Assembly (NCBI RefSeq): GCF_003584565.2
Contig: NZ_CP031010.1
Coordinates: 248,001 to 312,000 of the forward strand
DNA: 64,000 nt
Reading direction: 5' to 3'
DNA from: Alteromonas sp. RKMC-009
GTDB taxonomy: Bacteria; Pseudomonadota; Gammaproteobacteria; Enterobacterales; Alteromonadaceae
In this document: in pieces, positions 8,738-17,562 of the stretch
Layout: each line of letters starts with the position of its first letter
How positions within the stretch are numbered: the first letter of the stretch is position 1
Position numbers and translations under genes: made by a program
Notes under the pieces: model-generated
Database searches by the model: none
What the model was told of the DNA's origin: nothing
Seen by the model: the letters and a program-made list of their open reading frames with translations, nothing else

Positions 8738-9709
8738 TTACTCTTTAAACGCAGCCGCTTTCTCAAGTACATCAATGGTAACGTCACCCGTAGCAGCCCA
8801 CTCTGTACCACGCAGGATGAGTGACTTCACACCGTCGTAGGCAATGGTGTCAGGGCCATGGCCCAGAGCAATACAGAATACCCGGCCTTTTTCGTAATCA
8901 ACTGTCCACACTTGTGGATTTTCCGCATCCATGCCCTGCATATTGTTCAGCTTTTCATCCGTGTACAAATGCGGTGGATATTTCGGGCCCGCATACTTTT
9001 GCTGATAGTTGGCAGCATCATCGTAAGCGGTGGCCAGAACATGCACTTTGGCATCAGGATGCCAGTACATGTTGGTGTACATATCATCCATGAAGGTCCA
9101 GAAATACTCGCGCATGCCTTTGGTGACAGGGTGATCACGGTCGGTCACATGTACGCGGAAGGCATCTGGCGGAGAGCGCCGGCTGCCGTGAAACGGGCGC
9201 ATGGTGCCGCCGGCAAGCTTTTCGTACTCAGGCCAGGAGGGCGAGCCGATATTAAATGAACTGTGGTAGATCACCAGGCCGCCCCCCTGCGCTACATAGT
9301 CGAACAGCGCTTTTTGAGCCGTTTCGCTCCAGCGATTTTCATTTTCATCGGTGTAATTCCATTTGCCCAGGTAGTTCAGAAATACCACGTCATACTTTTT
9401 CAGCATGGGCAGTGTGGCAACGGAGAAGTCTTCAATAACCCGCACATCCAGTTTGCCCGAGTCCAGCATCATGGTGCGGAGCCTGGCGTTAACACCGGTC
9501 CAGTCGTGCTCATAAGAGTTTTCACCGGCAACGATCAATACCTTGCTGCGTTCAGCGTCGGGGACTATTGGCACCGAAATTTTCTGAACGGTTTCAGGCG
9601 GACGGTAATCCGGTACCGGTATAACAGTGCTTTCGGCTTCTGCTGCCAATGCAGACTGCATCAGCGGCAGCAATAAACTTGCTGCGCATAGTAGATTTCT
9701 AATTTTCAT
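8738..9709 (-). CDS. ThuA-domain protein (trehalose-utilisation ThuA-like), exported
   Basis: A 323-aa protein with a Sec signal peptide (LLCAASLLLPLMQSALA). The rest is a ThuA-like glutamine-amidotransferase-fold domain: KVLIVAGENSYEHDW at the first strand, YDVVFLNYLG, a GGGLVIYHSSFN nucleophile-elbow-like segment, GTMRPFHGS and a C-terminal VFCIALGHG segment. In characterised relatives ThuA proteins sit in pathways through 3-keto sugars, but the biochemistry of most members is unsettled. The gene is co-directional with the TonB receptor upstream (16-nt gap), so uptake and processing are probably coupled. With the GMC oxidoreductase at the left edge it hints at oxidised-sugar chemistry (inference). 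Confidence 0.85.
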   Translation of the reverse strand: MKIRNLLCAASLLLPLMQSALAAEAESTVIPVPDYRPPETVQKISVPIVPDAERSKVLIVAGENSYEHDWTGVNARLRTMMLDSGKLDVRVIEDFSVATLPMLKKYDVVFLNYLGKWNYTDENENRWSETAQKALFDYVAQGGGLVIYHSSFNIGSPSWPEYEKLAGGTMRPFHGSRRSPPDAFRVHVTDRDHPVTKGMREYFWTFMDDMYTNMYWHPDAKVHVLATAYDDAANYQQKYAGPKYPPHLYTDEKLNNMQGMDAENPQVWTVDYEKGRVFCIALGHGPDTIAYDGVKSLILRGTEWAATGDVTIDVLEKAAAFKE

Positions 9710-9725
9710 GGTTTCTGTCCTTGTT

Positions 9726-12020
9726 TTAGTAGAATTTATAAGTGACTTTCACACCGGCAGTGCGGGGCAGTTGCCAGCTCCACTGCTGCACGTCGTCAGG
9801 ACCAGCAACATTGAATACATAGCTGCTGAGTACGTAGTTGTCCTCGAGGTTTCTTACATAGCCCTGAACTTCCCACTGCTCAGAAGGGGAGACGTATTTA
9901 AGGCTGATATCGGTCTGGAAATAGCTTTCCTGGCGGGCGTCTTCGTGGTTTGAAGGCAGCAGGTAGTAGTCGTCTTTCCAGCGGGTGAATATGTTGCCCA
10001 CCAGTGAGCCGTTACTTAATTCCCAGAAGTGGGTGTAAGACCCGGTGAAAATCCAGTCCGGCGAATTTGACGGCTCGTTCCCGGCAAGGTTGACTGTTTC
10101 TCCGTCAATCACTGTTACTGTGGTGGTTGAGCAGCCGCCAAGACATTGCACACTGATAGCAGAAGCGAAATCATCGAACTCTGCATTCAGGTAATTCGCC
10201 GTCAGGGCCAGCACTCCTGCATCCATGATTTCTGTCGTCAGTGATGCTTCTGCACCCCAGATTGTGGCTTTACCTGCGTTAAAGGTTTGCGCACCTTTTT
10301 CTGTATCCAGTAACAAGGAAACCTGAAGATCTTTATAGTCGTAGTAGAAAGCGGAAGCATCGAAAGACACTGTGGAAATACGGGACTTGGTGCCTATTTC
10401 CCAGGCGTAAAGGATTTCAGGCGCATACTCTAAACCTGTACTGTCGAAGCCACCTGCTTTATAGCCTTTGCTCACTTTTCCGTAGAGCATGGTGTTGTCT
10501 GAAATATCCGTGTTCAGACCCAGGTTCCAGGTGAATTCATTGTTCTTTGCTGACAATAATTCAGTGGTGGCGCCTTCGGTTTCTTTGGGACGGAGTGTGG
10601 GGTTCTCGTCAAAGGTGAGGGCGCCGGGCAGAATGGTATTGGTGCCAGTCTTCTCGTCTTTGGTATAGCGGAATCCGGCAATCACGGTGTAATTATCTGC
10701 CAGTGGATATTCCACTTGTCCGAATGCGGCTACCGATTCAGAGGTGTAGTCAGGACGATAGAATGTATTTGCCCAGTAGCCCTGAGGGCCAAAGGGATAG
10801 GCGCCGATATAGGAAAGCAAACCTGAGTAGATATTCATTTCTTCTCTGAACTGGAAAATGCCGCCCTGCCAGAAGAAATCGCCTTCGCCGCCACTCAGTC
10901 TGAGTTCGTTACTCATGGTGTCTATGTCGTGGTTACGATAGAACAGATAGCTGGGGAAAAGCGTCTCAGCAGCACGGAGTTCGCTCTGGCGGAAAGCCCC
11001 GCGATATGAAACGGTGAATGCGTCAGCGGCATAGTCCAGTTGCCCGCGAACAGCGTCACCTTCAAGCTGATAAGATCCCATTTCTGCGGTTGTTGCAGCC
11101 GGGTAGTTTCGTGGATCGATACTGTCTTTATTATTGGTAAATTGCGGAGAACACAGCACGTTACCTTCAATTTGTGTAACTTCAAACCAGCCGGCGGCTT
11201 CATTACATTGCCCGTTAAGATCGGACTGGCCTTCGGTCGCATCATTGAATGATGCTGCTGATACCGGATTATTTTCCTGTTGCGAGGTTTCCAGCGCCAG
11301 GTACAACGACAACCGCTCCGTGGGTTCTGCCGCAAAAGATAGTCGCGCAGCCTTTACATCTTTATCGCCGGATTTAAACGACACATCCGGGTGAGAAATA
11401 TAACCGTCTCTGTCTGAACTGAAGCCGGCAAACCTGACGGCGGCGTTGTCGCCTAACGGCGCATTTAACACTGCATTCAGCTCTCTGGCGTTAAACGAGC
11501 CGAAATCAGCAGAGGCTGAGCCTGACCATTCACCGAATACAGGCTTGTTCGATATAATACTAAGTGCGCCGCCGGTGGCGTTTCTGCCAAATAGTGTGCC
11601 CTGCGGACCACGCAAAACTTCAATGCGGGAGATGTCGAACAGGGCTGCATTAAGCACCCTTGGACGGTTCAAATATTCGCCGTCGATGCTCACCGCCAGT
11701 GACTGATCTTGAGTTTCATCGGCACTTTCTGTGGTGATACCGCGTAGTGATACCTTGGTGGAGATGGTGTCCTGAGTAATGGAAAAATCAGGAGACAGCT
11801 TTGAAATGCCGTGCAGATCGCTGGTAGCGTTATCTTTTAACCACTCACCGCTGAGTACATTCATAGAGATAGGTACATCTGCAATCGACTGTACCCGGTT
11901 CTGTGCGGTAACTTCGATGATCTCTACATCTTCTTCAACTGTCGCGGGCTCCTGACTCCATGCTGTCTGGTGGCATGCAGCTGAAACCGCTGTTGCTAGT
12001 AATATCCGTTTGCCCTTCAT
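9726..12020 (-). CDS. TonB-dependent receptor (outer-membrane substrate importer)
   Basis: A 764-aa receptor with a signal peptide, a TonB-box-like EIIEVTAQ near residue 33, and the plug domain (about 45-160) with the RIEVLRGPQGTLFGRN motif. A 22-strand barrel of typical length follows and ends in an aromatic residue (YKFY). The sequence is of the sphingomonad/alteromonad nutrient class (VQSIADVPISM), not a siderophore class with ETPQSV. It is the first gene of a unit with the ThuA gene. A LysR gene lies 188 bp upstream on the same strand and may regulate it. The ligand is not readable; plant or algal glycosides or polyphenols are suggested by neighbours. Confidence 0.93.
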   Translation of the reverse strand: MKGKRILLATAVSAACHQTAWSQEPATVEEDVEIIEVTAQNRVQSIADVPISMNVLSGEWLKDNATSDLHGISKLSPDFSITQDTISTKVSLRGITTESADETQDQSLAVSIDGEYLNRPRVLNAALFDISRIEVLRGPQGTLFGRNATGGALSIISNKPVFGEWSGSASADFGSFNARELNAVLNAPLGDNAAVRFAGFSSDRDGYISHPDVSFKSGDKDVKAARLSFAAEPTERLSLYLALETSQQENNPVSAASFNDATEGQSDLNGQCNEAAGWFEVTQIEGNVLCSPQFTNNKDSIDPRNYPAATTAEMGSYQLEGDAVRGQLDYAADAFTVSYRGAFRQSELRAAETLFPSYLFYRNHDIDTMSNELRLSGGEGDFFWQGGIFQFREEMNIYSGLLSYIGAYPFGPQGYWANTFYRPDYTSESVAAFGQVEYPLADNYTVIAGFRYTKDEKTGTNTILPGALTFDENPTLRPKETEGATTELLSAKNNEFTWNLGLNTDISDNTMLYGKVSKGYKAGGFDSTGLEYAPEILYAWEIGTKSRISTVSFDASAFYYDYKDLQVSLLLDTEKGAQTFNAGKATIWGAEASLTTEIMDAGVLALTANYLNAEFDDFASAISVQCLGGCSTTTVTVIDGETVNLAGNEPSNSPDWIFTGSYTHFWELSNGSLVGNIFTRWKDDYYLLPSNHEDARQESYFQTDISLKYVSPSEQWEVQGYVRNLEDNYVLSSYVFNVAGPDDVQQWSWQLPRTAGVKVTYKFY

Positions 12021-12208
12021 TGAATCCTCATTCTATTTCTAAATCAGTCAGTGAAAGCATTTTTGTCTGCCTGATTGTTAAATGGAATTTGAATTCTATT
12101 TAAAGGGTTGAAATTATCTGTTTATAAATTTGTTAATCGGGTTATGATTTTGTAAATCAATGTTGGTGATTTATTCTGCAACTTCTGTTTTTAGCTCCTG
12201 CTGGCAAA

Positions 12209-13096
12209 TTAAAACTCCTCTGCCAGCGTCTTCTTCAACTCATTGCTAAACCATTGCACCACAGGGCCGTGCAGGCGGCCCCGTGGCGTGATGATGTCTA
12301 CCGGTACGCTCCAGGTTTTATGATCAAAAACCATGTCCATTGGTTTGAGTTTGCCGGTTATCAGCGCATCCTTAGCCATAAATGCTGGCAGGTATGCCCA
12401 GCCAATTCCTTGCAGAAGTAATGACAGTGCGTGCTGGTAGCCTGAACACCACCACACGTTAGATGCCATGCTGATTAAGAATTGAGATTCGCGTTTTGCG
12501 CTGCCGCGAACGGCTATCTGTTTGTGCTGTAGCAGCGCCGTTGAAGATATCTTGCTGGCCTCTGCGAGGGGGTGTGACGGATGGCACACCGCGACAAAAG
12601 GAACATTGGCAACGAAGAAGAAGTCTGTGGTTTTCATGGATTCAATTTCCGAAAACATGAGACCCAGGTCAATTTTACCGCTTTCAACCGCGAGAGCGAT
12701 ATCGTGAGAAGGAAGGGTAGCGAAGTCTAATTCCAGTGTGGAAAAGCGGCTTTCGAGTCTGGCAATGAGCGCATAAATGGCAGGTGTCAGCATACCGTCG
12801 TCGATGGCGATACTCAGCCGCGTTTCCTGAGACTGGCTAATTGCCGCAGCTGTTTTCGACAGCTCATCGGCTTGCACTAACAGACCCTGGGCCATTTTCA
12901 ACAGGCGTGTTCCTGCTTCTGTGAGGACAGGTTGTCTGGATGTGCGGTCGAACAATGTCACGCCTAAGTCAATTTCAAGATTATTGATTGCCTGACTTAC
13001 CGCCGACTGCACTTTCCCTGTCTTGCGGGCACAGGCAGAAAACGAGCCTTGTTCTGCGGCGATAACGAACATGCGGATATACTCAAGATTTAACAT
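12209..13096 (-). CDS. LysR family transcriptional regulator
   Basis: A 295-aa LTTR with an N-terminal winged HTH (residues about 2-60, SFSACARKTGKVQSAVSQAI, then LGVTLFDRTSRQPVLTEAG) and a periplasmic-binding-like effector domain (about 90-290). The HTH begins close to the N-terminus, which supports this start. It lies upstream of, and co-directional with, the TonB receptor/ThuA pair, and diverges from the SMR exporter gene. Target and inducer are unknown; the neighbouring receptor and exporter promoters are the obvious candidates. Confidence 0.92.
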   Translation of the reverse strand: MLNLEYIRMFVIAAEQGSFSACARKTGKVQSAVSQAINNLEIDLGVTLFDRTSRQPVLTEAGTRLLKMAQGLLVQADELSKTAAAISQSQETRLSIAIDDGMLTPAIYALIARLESRFSTLELDFATLPSHDIALAVESGKIDLGLMFSEIESMKTTDFFFVANVPFVAVCHPSHPLAEASKISSTALLQHKQIAVRGSAKRESQFLISMASNVWWCSGYQHALSLLLQGIGWAYLPAFMAKDALITGKLKPMDMVFDHKTWSVPVDIITPRGRLHGPVVQWFSNELKKTLAEEF

Positions 13097-13184
13097 ATCA
13101 GTAAAAGTGATGGTTGCTAACTGGTATTCATTATAAATAAAGATAGTATGCCGCCCAATAGTTCATCATTTAATGAGGAAAACG

Positions 13185-13499
13185 ATGAGTTGGGTTTATC
13201 TGGTGCTGGCAGGGTTAACCGAAATTGGCTGGCCTCTGGGCCTGAAGTTATCTCAAAGCGGTCAGTACAAATGGGGTGGCATCGCCATGGCGATTGCATT
13301 TATGGGTGTCAGCGGCTTTTTACTCTATCTGGCACAAAGGGATATTCCTCTTGGCACCGCGTATGCCGTATGGACCGGCATAGGCGCTGCCGGTACATTT
13401 CTGGTTGGCGTTTTTGCTTTTGGCGACCCTACATCACTGCTGCGCTACATCGGCGTATTTTTGATCATATCTGGTGTGGTGCTGCTGAAAGTAGGATAA
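13185..13499 (+). CDS. SMR family small exporter (SugE/Gdx-like)
   Basis: A 104-aa four-helix small multidrug resistance protein. I place the start at ATG 13185, which has GAGGA about 6 nt upstream and matches the usual MSWxxLxxAGLxE beginning of the family; an ATG 12 nt earlier gives no such spacing. The essential membrane Glu is in helix 1 (LAGLTEIGW), and helices 3-4 carry LGTAYAVWTGIGAAG, the SugE/Gdx-type signature that distinguishes guanidinium exporters from EmrE. No guanidine riboswitch structure is evident in the 88-bp gap upstream. It stands alone between two LysR genes, so export of an aromatic or cationic intermediate is also possible. Confidence 0.88.
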   Translation: MSWVYLVLAGLTEIGWPLGLKLSQSGQYKWGGIAMAIAFMGVSGFLLYLAQRDIPLGTAYAVWTGIGAAGTFLVGVFAFGDPTSLLRYIGVFLIISGVVLLKVG

Positions 13500-13504
13500 G
13501 AAAT

Positions 13505-13525
13505 GTGAGGTGAATATCACCTCAC
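13505..13525. terminator. Hairpin between convergent SMR and LysR genes
   Basis: Perfect 9-bp stem GTGAGGTGA (13505-13513) with TCACCTCAC (13517-13525) and a 3-nt loop. It starts 6 nt after one stop and ends 5 nt before the other, so it is well placed as a shared transcription end. It lacks a T-run. Confidence 0.55.
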
Positions 13526-13529
13526 GACA

Positions 13530-14441
13530 TCAACTACTCACCAAGGCCGCTTCTTCTAAAATCAGGGTGCGCAGCCAGCGGTGAATAGGATCGCTGTCTA
13601 CGGTAGGGTGCCACATCATGGCTTCCCGCAGGTCGGGAAAATCGAAGGGCATGGATAAAATGTCGATGGGCATGAAGGTGGCCATGAGTTCAGCGAAACG
13701 ACGGGGGATAATGGCCAGTCTGCCGGTGCTGACCACCGTGGTGCACAGTGAGGTAAAGTCGTTGGTGATCACTTCGACTTTACGTTCGATGTTGCGCTCG
13801 TTTATCAGCCATTGTTCAATGCTCAGTAAACTCACGCGGCCAAAACCCACTGAGGCGTGCCCCAGCGATGAGAAGATTTCCGGCGTCAGGCCACCCTGCG
13901 TATCCGGGTTGTCTTTACAGGCAATGCAGGCCAGTTCGTCGGTGGAGAAAAAGGCGTGGGGATAACCGTCTACGGTTTCACTTTCCGGCGCAATCACAAT
14001 ATCAATGCCGCTTTTCACCATGGTTTCCACTTCAACAGTGAAAGGTGAAAGAAATTCGAAGGTCATGCCTGGCGCCAGTTTCTGCACTTTCGCCAGTACA
14101 CCGGCAAGGAACACCTGAATAATATAATCTGACGCAACAATGCGGAAATGTCGCTGGCTGGTGGCGGGCTCCAGTTTACGTTTGTTGGTAATCGAGCCGC
14201 GCACAATATTCAGCATTTCTCTTACCGGTTCCTGCAGTTCAAGGGCGTAAGGTGTGGGCTGCATTTTACGACCTATCTGCACCAGCAAATCATCATCAAA
14301 ATAATGCCGCAACCGCGATAAAATACTGCTGGTGGCCGACTGTGACAGGTGCAGCTTGTCGGCTGTTCTGGTGATATTTTGTTCTTCCAGCAGTATGTCT
14401 AATGCTACCAATAAATTCAGATCCAGCTGTTCAAACCGCAT
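13530..14441 (-). CDS. LysR family regulator (NodD/NahR-like branch), likely activator of the aromatic operon
   Basis: A 303-aa LTTR. It opens with the LDLNLLVALDILLEE signature of the NodD/NahR/LinR branch, then the HTH (NITRTADKLHLSQSATSSIL) and FDDDLLVQIGRKMQPTPYA. The effector domain spans about 90-300. NodD-branch proteins classically respond to aromatic ligands (flavonoids for NodD, salicylate for NahR). It is divergent from the FAH-led catabolic operon, with 159 bp between starts holding a dyad (14473-14504). It is therefore the most likely pathway activator. The inducer is unknown. Confidence 0.92.
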   Translation of the reverse strand: MRFEQLDLNLLVALDILLEEQNITRTADKLHLSQSATSSILSRLRHYFDDDLLVQIGRKMQPTPYALELQEPVREMLNIVRGSITNKRKLEPATSQRHFRIVASDYIIQVFLAGVLAKVQKLAPGMTFEFLSPFTVEVETMVKSGIDIVIAPESETVDGYPHAFFSTDELACIACKDNPDTQGGLTPEIFSSLGHASVGFGRVSLLSIEQWLINERNIERKVEVITNDFTSLCTTVVSTGRLAIIPRRFAELMATFMPIDILSMPFDFPDLREAMMWHPTVDSDPIHRWLRTLILEEAALVSS

Positions 14442-14472
14442 AACGCCCTCGTTGCCTGTTTAGGTATCTATG

Positions 14473-14504
14473 AAATTGATGTAAACCATCTATACATTCA
14501 ATTT
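14473..14504. promoter_or_regulatory. Candidate LysR-type operator in the divergent promoter
   Basis: AAATTGA (14473-14479) and TCAATTT (14498-14504) form a dyad in the AT-rich 159-bp region between the LysR gene and the catabolic operon. LTTR sites are usually interrupted dyads in such positions. Assignment by position only. Confidence 0.4.
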
Positions 14505-14600
14505 TTTGTTTGGTCAGCGCCCATTTAACATTGTTTCTCCATTAATTTAAATATTTTTAACAATAAAAAATCGAATTTTTGTTCGGTTTGTGGAGCGGCG

Positions 14601-15578
14601 ATGAAACTAGCCTCAATCGATAACGGTAGTCCGGATGGCCAACTGGTTGTTATCTCAAAAGATACTTCGCAAATGTGTCGTGTACACGGTTCTGCCGGCA
14701 CCATGGCCGCGTGTCTGGCTGACTGGCAGAGTGTGCTTCCGGTACTTCAGGACATCAGCAACACATTGAATAACGGCACCTGTGAACAGGCCGAGCCGGT
14801 TGCAGGTGCCTGTTTCTTAGCGCCTTTACCCCGCACGTATCAGTGGCTGGATGGTTCATTGTTTATGAACCACGGCCATTTGATGCAAAAAGCATTTAAT
14901 CTCGACCCCACTGAAGACGCCGACAAATATCCGCTGATCTATCAGGGTGCCGGCGATGCTTTCACCGGATGTAACGACACCATTGCGCTGTATAACCCGG
15001 CCCACGGCGTAGATTTCGAAGGCGAGTTCGGTGTTCTGACCACGGATGTGCCTGTGGGGGCTACGCCCGACGAGGCTATGCAGGCCATCAAACTGGTGGT
15101 GCAACTGAATGACATCAGTTATCGCGGTCTCGCGCCCCGTGAAATGAAAACTGGATTCGGTTTTGTGCAGGCCAAAGGTGAAACCGCTTTTGCGCCGTTC
15201 GCGGTAACGCCGGATGAGCTTGGGGACAGCTGGGCAGACGGCAGAATTCATTTAACCCTCAATATCACCCGCAACGGCGAATGGTTTGGCAGTCCGTCGG
15301 GCAGTGAAATGCATTTTGGCTTTCACGAGCTCATTGCCCACGCCGCCACAACCCGTCCTATCAAAGCCGGTACGGTATTTGGCTCCGGCACGGTTTCCAA
15401 TGCAAACCCGGAAGCCGGTCAGGCTTGTATTGCCGAGCTGCGCGCTAAAGAACTGATAAGGCACGGCAAGCCGCAAACCCCGTTCTTAAGCGAGGGTGAA
15501 ACGGTACACATGGTGTGCCGCGACAAGCAGGGCCAGCCGCTGTTCGGCGAAATCAATCAAACAGTAAAAGGAGGCTAA
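14601..15578 (+). CDS. Fumarylacetoacetate hydrolase (FAH) family protein
   Basis: A 325-aa FAH-superfamily enzyme. An N-terminal segment (1-85) with the LPRTYQWLDGS loop leads into the mixed beta-roll catalytic domain. DFEGEFGVLT supplies the metal-binding acidic residues, and LVVQLNDISYR is followed by the lid and core residues KTGFGFVQAKGETAFAPFAV. GTVFGSGTVSN closes the active site. Members hydrolyse or decarboxylate beta-diketo acids late in aromatic ring-fission pathways. It is the first gene of a six-gene operon with gaps of 1-11 nt or overlaps. Its likely job is C-C cleavage or hydration of a meta-cleavage-derived diketo acid (inference). Confidence 0.9.
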   Translation: MKLASIDNGSPDGQLVVISKDTSQMCRVHGSAGTMAACLADWQSVLPVLQDISNTLNNGTCEQAEPVAGACFLAPLPRTYQWLDGSLFMNHGHLMQKAFNLDPTEDADKYPLIYQGAGDAFTGCNDTIALYNPAHGVDFEGEFGVLTTDVPVGATPDEAMQAIKLVVQLNDISYRGLAPREMKTGFGFVQAKGETAFAPFAVTPDELGDSWADGRIHLTLNITRNGEWFGSPSGSEMHFGFHELIAHAATTRPIKAGTVFGSGTVSNANPEAGQACIAELRAKELIRHGKPQTPFLSEGETVHMVCRDKQGQPLFGEINQTVKGG

Positions 15579-15579
15579 T

Positions 15580-16380
15580 ATGTTCAGCCCCAATGATTTT
15601 GACATCGTAGATTTGTCCGTCACGCTGGACAACAACCCTCACACCGATCCGCCGCCGCTGTTGCCGAAGATTGACTATATGGATCATCAGGAAGGCTGGC
15701 CCGAAATGGAGGCTATGTTCCCCGGCCTTACTCTCGACCAGTTACCCGGCAATGAGTCCTGGGCAGCCGAACGCCTGCAAATCACCACCCACAGTGGAAC
15801 GCACATGGACGCGCCATGGCATTACGCATCGACCACCGACGGCGGCAAGCCAGCTTTTGGTATTGATGAATTGCCTCTCGACTGGTGTATGCGTCCGGGT
15901 GTGAAGCTGGATTTCCGCAATATGGAAGACGGCTATGTGGTGACTGCAGAAGATATCGAAGCTGAGCTGAAGCGCATTAACTATGAACTGCAACCGCTGG
16001 ATATCGTGGTGGTGAATACCCGCGCCGGTGCCATTTTTGGCGAGCCGGGCTACCTGGAAGCCGGAGTGGGGCTGGGCCGCGAGGCCACTATGTACCTCCT
16101 TGAAAAAGGCGTGCGGGTAGTGGGCACCGATGCCTGGAGCTGGGATGCGCCCTTCAAATATACCCGCGAACGCTTCGCTGAATCCGGCGATGCGTCAATT
16201 ATCTGGGAAGGCCATAAAGCCGGCCGTGATATCGGCTACGGGCAAATGGAAAAGCTCTCAAACCTTGAGTCACTTCCCGCGTCCGGATTCTGGATTTCCT
16301 GTTTCCCTTACAAAATTAAAAAGGCATCGGCGGGCTTTGTTCGTGCCGTCGCGTTCGTGCCTAAAAAGACGAATTCTTAA
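15580..16380 (+). CDS. Cyclase family (kynurenine-formamidase-like) metal hydrolase
   Basis: A 266-aa protein of the PF04199 cyclase family. The diagnostic metal-binding motif HSGTHMDAPWH is at residues 71-81. A TDAWSWDAP segment and a C-terminal SGFWISCFPYKI segment match hydrolases such as isatin hydrolase and KynB. The start has an exceptionally strong AAGGAGG (15568-15574). Members hydrolyse amides, lactones or cyclic diketones using Mn or Zn. In this operon a role in opening a lactone or ring-cleavage product is likely (inference). Confidence 0.9.
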   Translation: MFSPNDFDIVDLSVTLDNNPHTDPPPLLPKIDYMDHQEGWPEMEAMFPGLTLDQLPGNESWAAERLQITTHSGTHMDAPWHYASTTDGGKPAFGIDELPLDWCMRPGVKLDFRNMEDGYVVTAEDIEAELKRINYELQPLDIVVVNTRAGAIFGEPGYLEAGVGLGREATMYLLEKGVRVVGTDAWSWDAPFKYTRERFAESGDASIIWEGHKAGRDIGYGQMEKLSNLESLPASGFWISCFPYKIKKASAGFVRAVAFVPKKTNS

Positions 16381-16391
16381 GAGGAGTTATC

Positions 16392-17558
16392 ATGTTTAAG
16401 TATTTCCCCACCAACTATGTGTGGAACCTGTCAGTCGACCTCGCCATTGAAATGGGCGCCCGTATCGGTGAAATCGAAGAGATGTGCGCACCGCTGCAGG
16501 AAGCCGCAAAGAAAAAAGACAAAGAGGGTACCGAAGCGTTCCGCAATACCTGGGCAAACATGGCAGACAAGCTGTGTGTGCTGGCTGAAGAAGACGAGCA
16601 GGCTGGCCGTATGATTTCTGCCGGTGAAAAGTACATGCGCGCTTCCTCGTACCTCATCACCTGTGAGCGTTTGCAGGCTCACAATGCCCCTGGTCGTCTT
16701 GAGCTGTACAAGCGCGAACTGGAGTTGTTCGAACGTGGCATGGCGCTGAAAGGTGCGAACTGTAAGCGCGTTGAAATTCCTTATGAAGGCAAACATCTGT
16801 CCGGTCTTTACGTAAAAGCGAAAAACGTAGATGGCCCGGCACCGCTGCTAATTCAGGTAAACGGCCTGGATTCCACCAAAGAAATGAAGTACCTCGTTGG
16901 CTTACCAAAATGGCTGGCTGACCGCGGCGTGTCGTCTCTGGTACTGGATCAGCCGGGTACCGGCGAAGCCTTACGCCTGCAGGATATTAACGCCCGTTTC
17001 GACAGCGAACACTGGGCATCACCGGTGGTTGACTGGCTGGAGCAGCACCCTGAAGTAGACAACAGCCGGATTGGTATGGAAGGGGTGTCGTTAGGGGGTT
17101 ACTACTGCCCGCGTGCGGTGGCCAACGAGCCGCGCCTGGCATTAGGTGTGTGCTGGGGGGCAAACCACGACTGGCGTGATGTTCAGAAACGCCGCCTGGA
17201 AAAAGAAGGCGACTTCCCGGTACCGCATTACTGGAATCACGTGTGCTGGGTATGGGGCGCAAAAGACATCGACGAGTTCATGACCATTGCTGAAAACGTG
17301 TGCCTGGACGGTGAAGTGGAAAAAATCAAAGTGCCTTTCCTGGTCACCCACGGTTCGAAAGACTCACAAATCCCGCTTAAGTGGGCAGAGCGCACCTACG
17401 AGCAACTGGTAAACAGTCCTAAGCGTGAACTGAAAGTGTTCACCGAACGTGAAGGCGGTGTACAGCACTCCAGCTTCGACAACAGTATTAACGCCGGTCA
17501 TTACATTGCTGACTGGGTAGCGGAAACGTTCAACGCCCGCACATCGATTGAAGGATAA
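16392..17558 (+). CDS. Alpha/beta hydrolase with N-terminal helical domain (DHPON-hydrolase / FrsA-like)
   Basis: A 388-aa hydrolase. Residues 1-125 are a helical lid-like domain. Residues 125-388 are the alpha/beta-hydrolase core with the nucleophile elbow GVSLGG (Ser233), Asp324 in THGSKDSQIP and His359 in GGVQHSS, a full triad. The architecture matches 2,6-dihydroxypseudooxynicotine hydrolase and related C-C bond hydrolases acting on phenyl ketones and polyketides. It sits between the cyclase and the extradiol dioxygenase, with GAGGAG just before the start. The likely reaction is hydrolytic cleavage of a carbon-carbon bond next to a carbonyl in the ring-opened product. Ester hydrolysis is the alternative. 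Confidence 0.85.
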   Translation: MFKYFPTNYVWNLSVDLAIEMGARIGEIEEMCAPLQEAAKKKDKEGTEAFRNTWANMADKLCVLAEEDEQAGRMISAGEKYMRASSYLITCERLQAHNAPGRLELYKRELELFERGMALKGANCKRVEIPYEGKHLSGLYVKAKNVDGPAPLLIQVNGLDSTKEMKYLVGLPKWLADRGVSSLVLDQPGTGEALRLQDINARFDSEHWASPVVDWLEQHPEVDNSRIGMEGVSLGGYYCPRAVANEPRLALGVCWGANHDWRDVQKRRLEKEGDFPVPHYWNHVCWVWGAKDIDEFMTIAENVCLDGEVEKIKVPFLVTHGSKDSQIPLKWAERTYEQLVNSPKRELKVFTEREGGVQHSSFDNSINAGHYIADWVAETFNARTSIEG

Positions 17559-17562
17559 AATC

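Noticed and set aside
13097..13184. Possible guanidine riboswitch before the SMR gene
   Set aside because: No tandem hairpins with ACGR loops and no ykkC-like layout within 88 bp.
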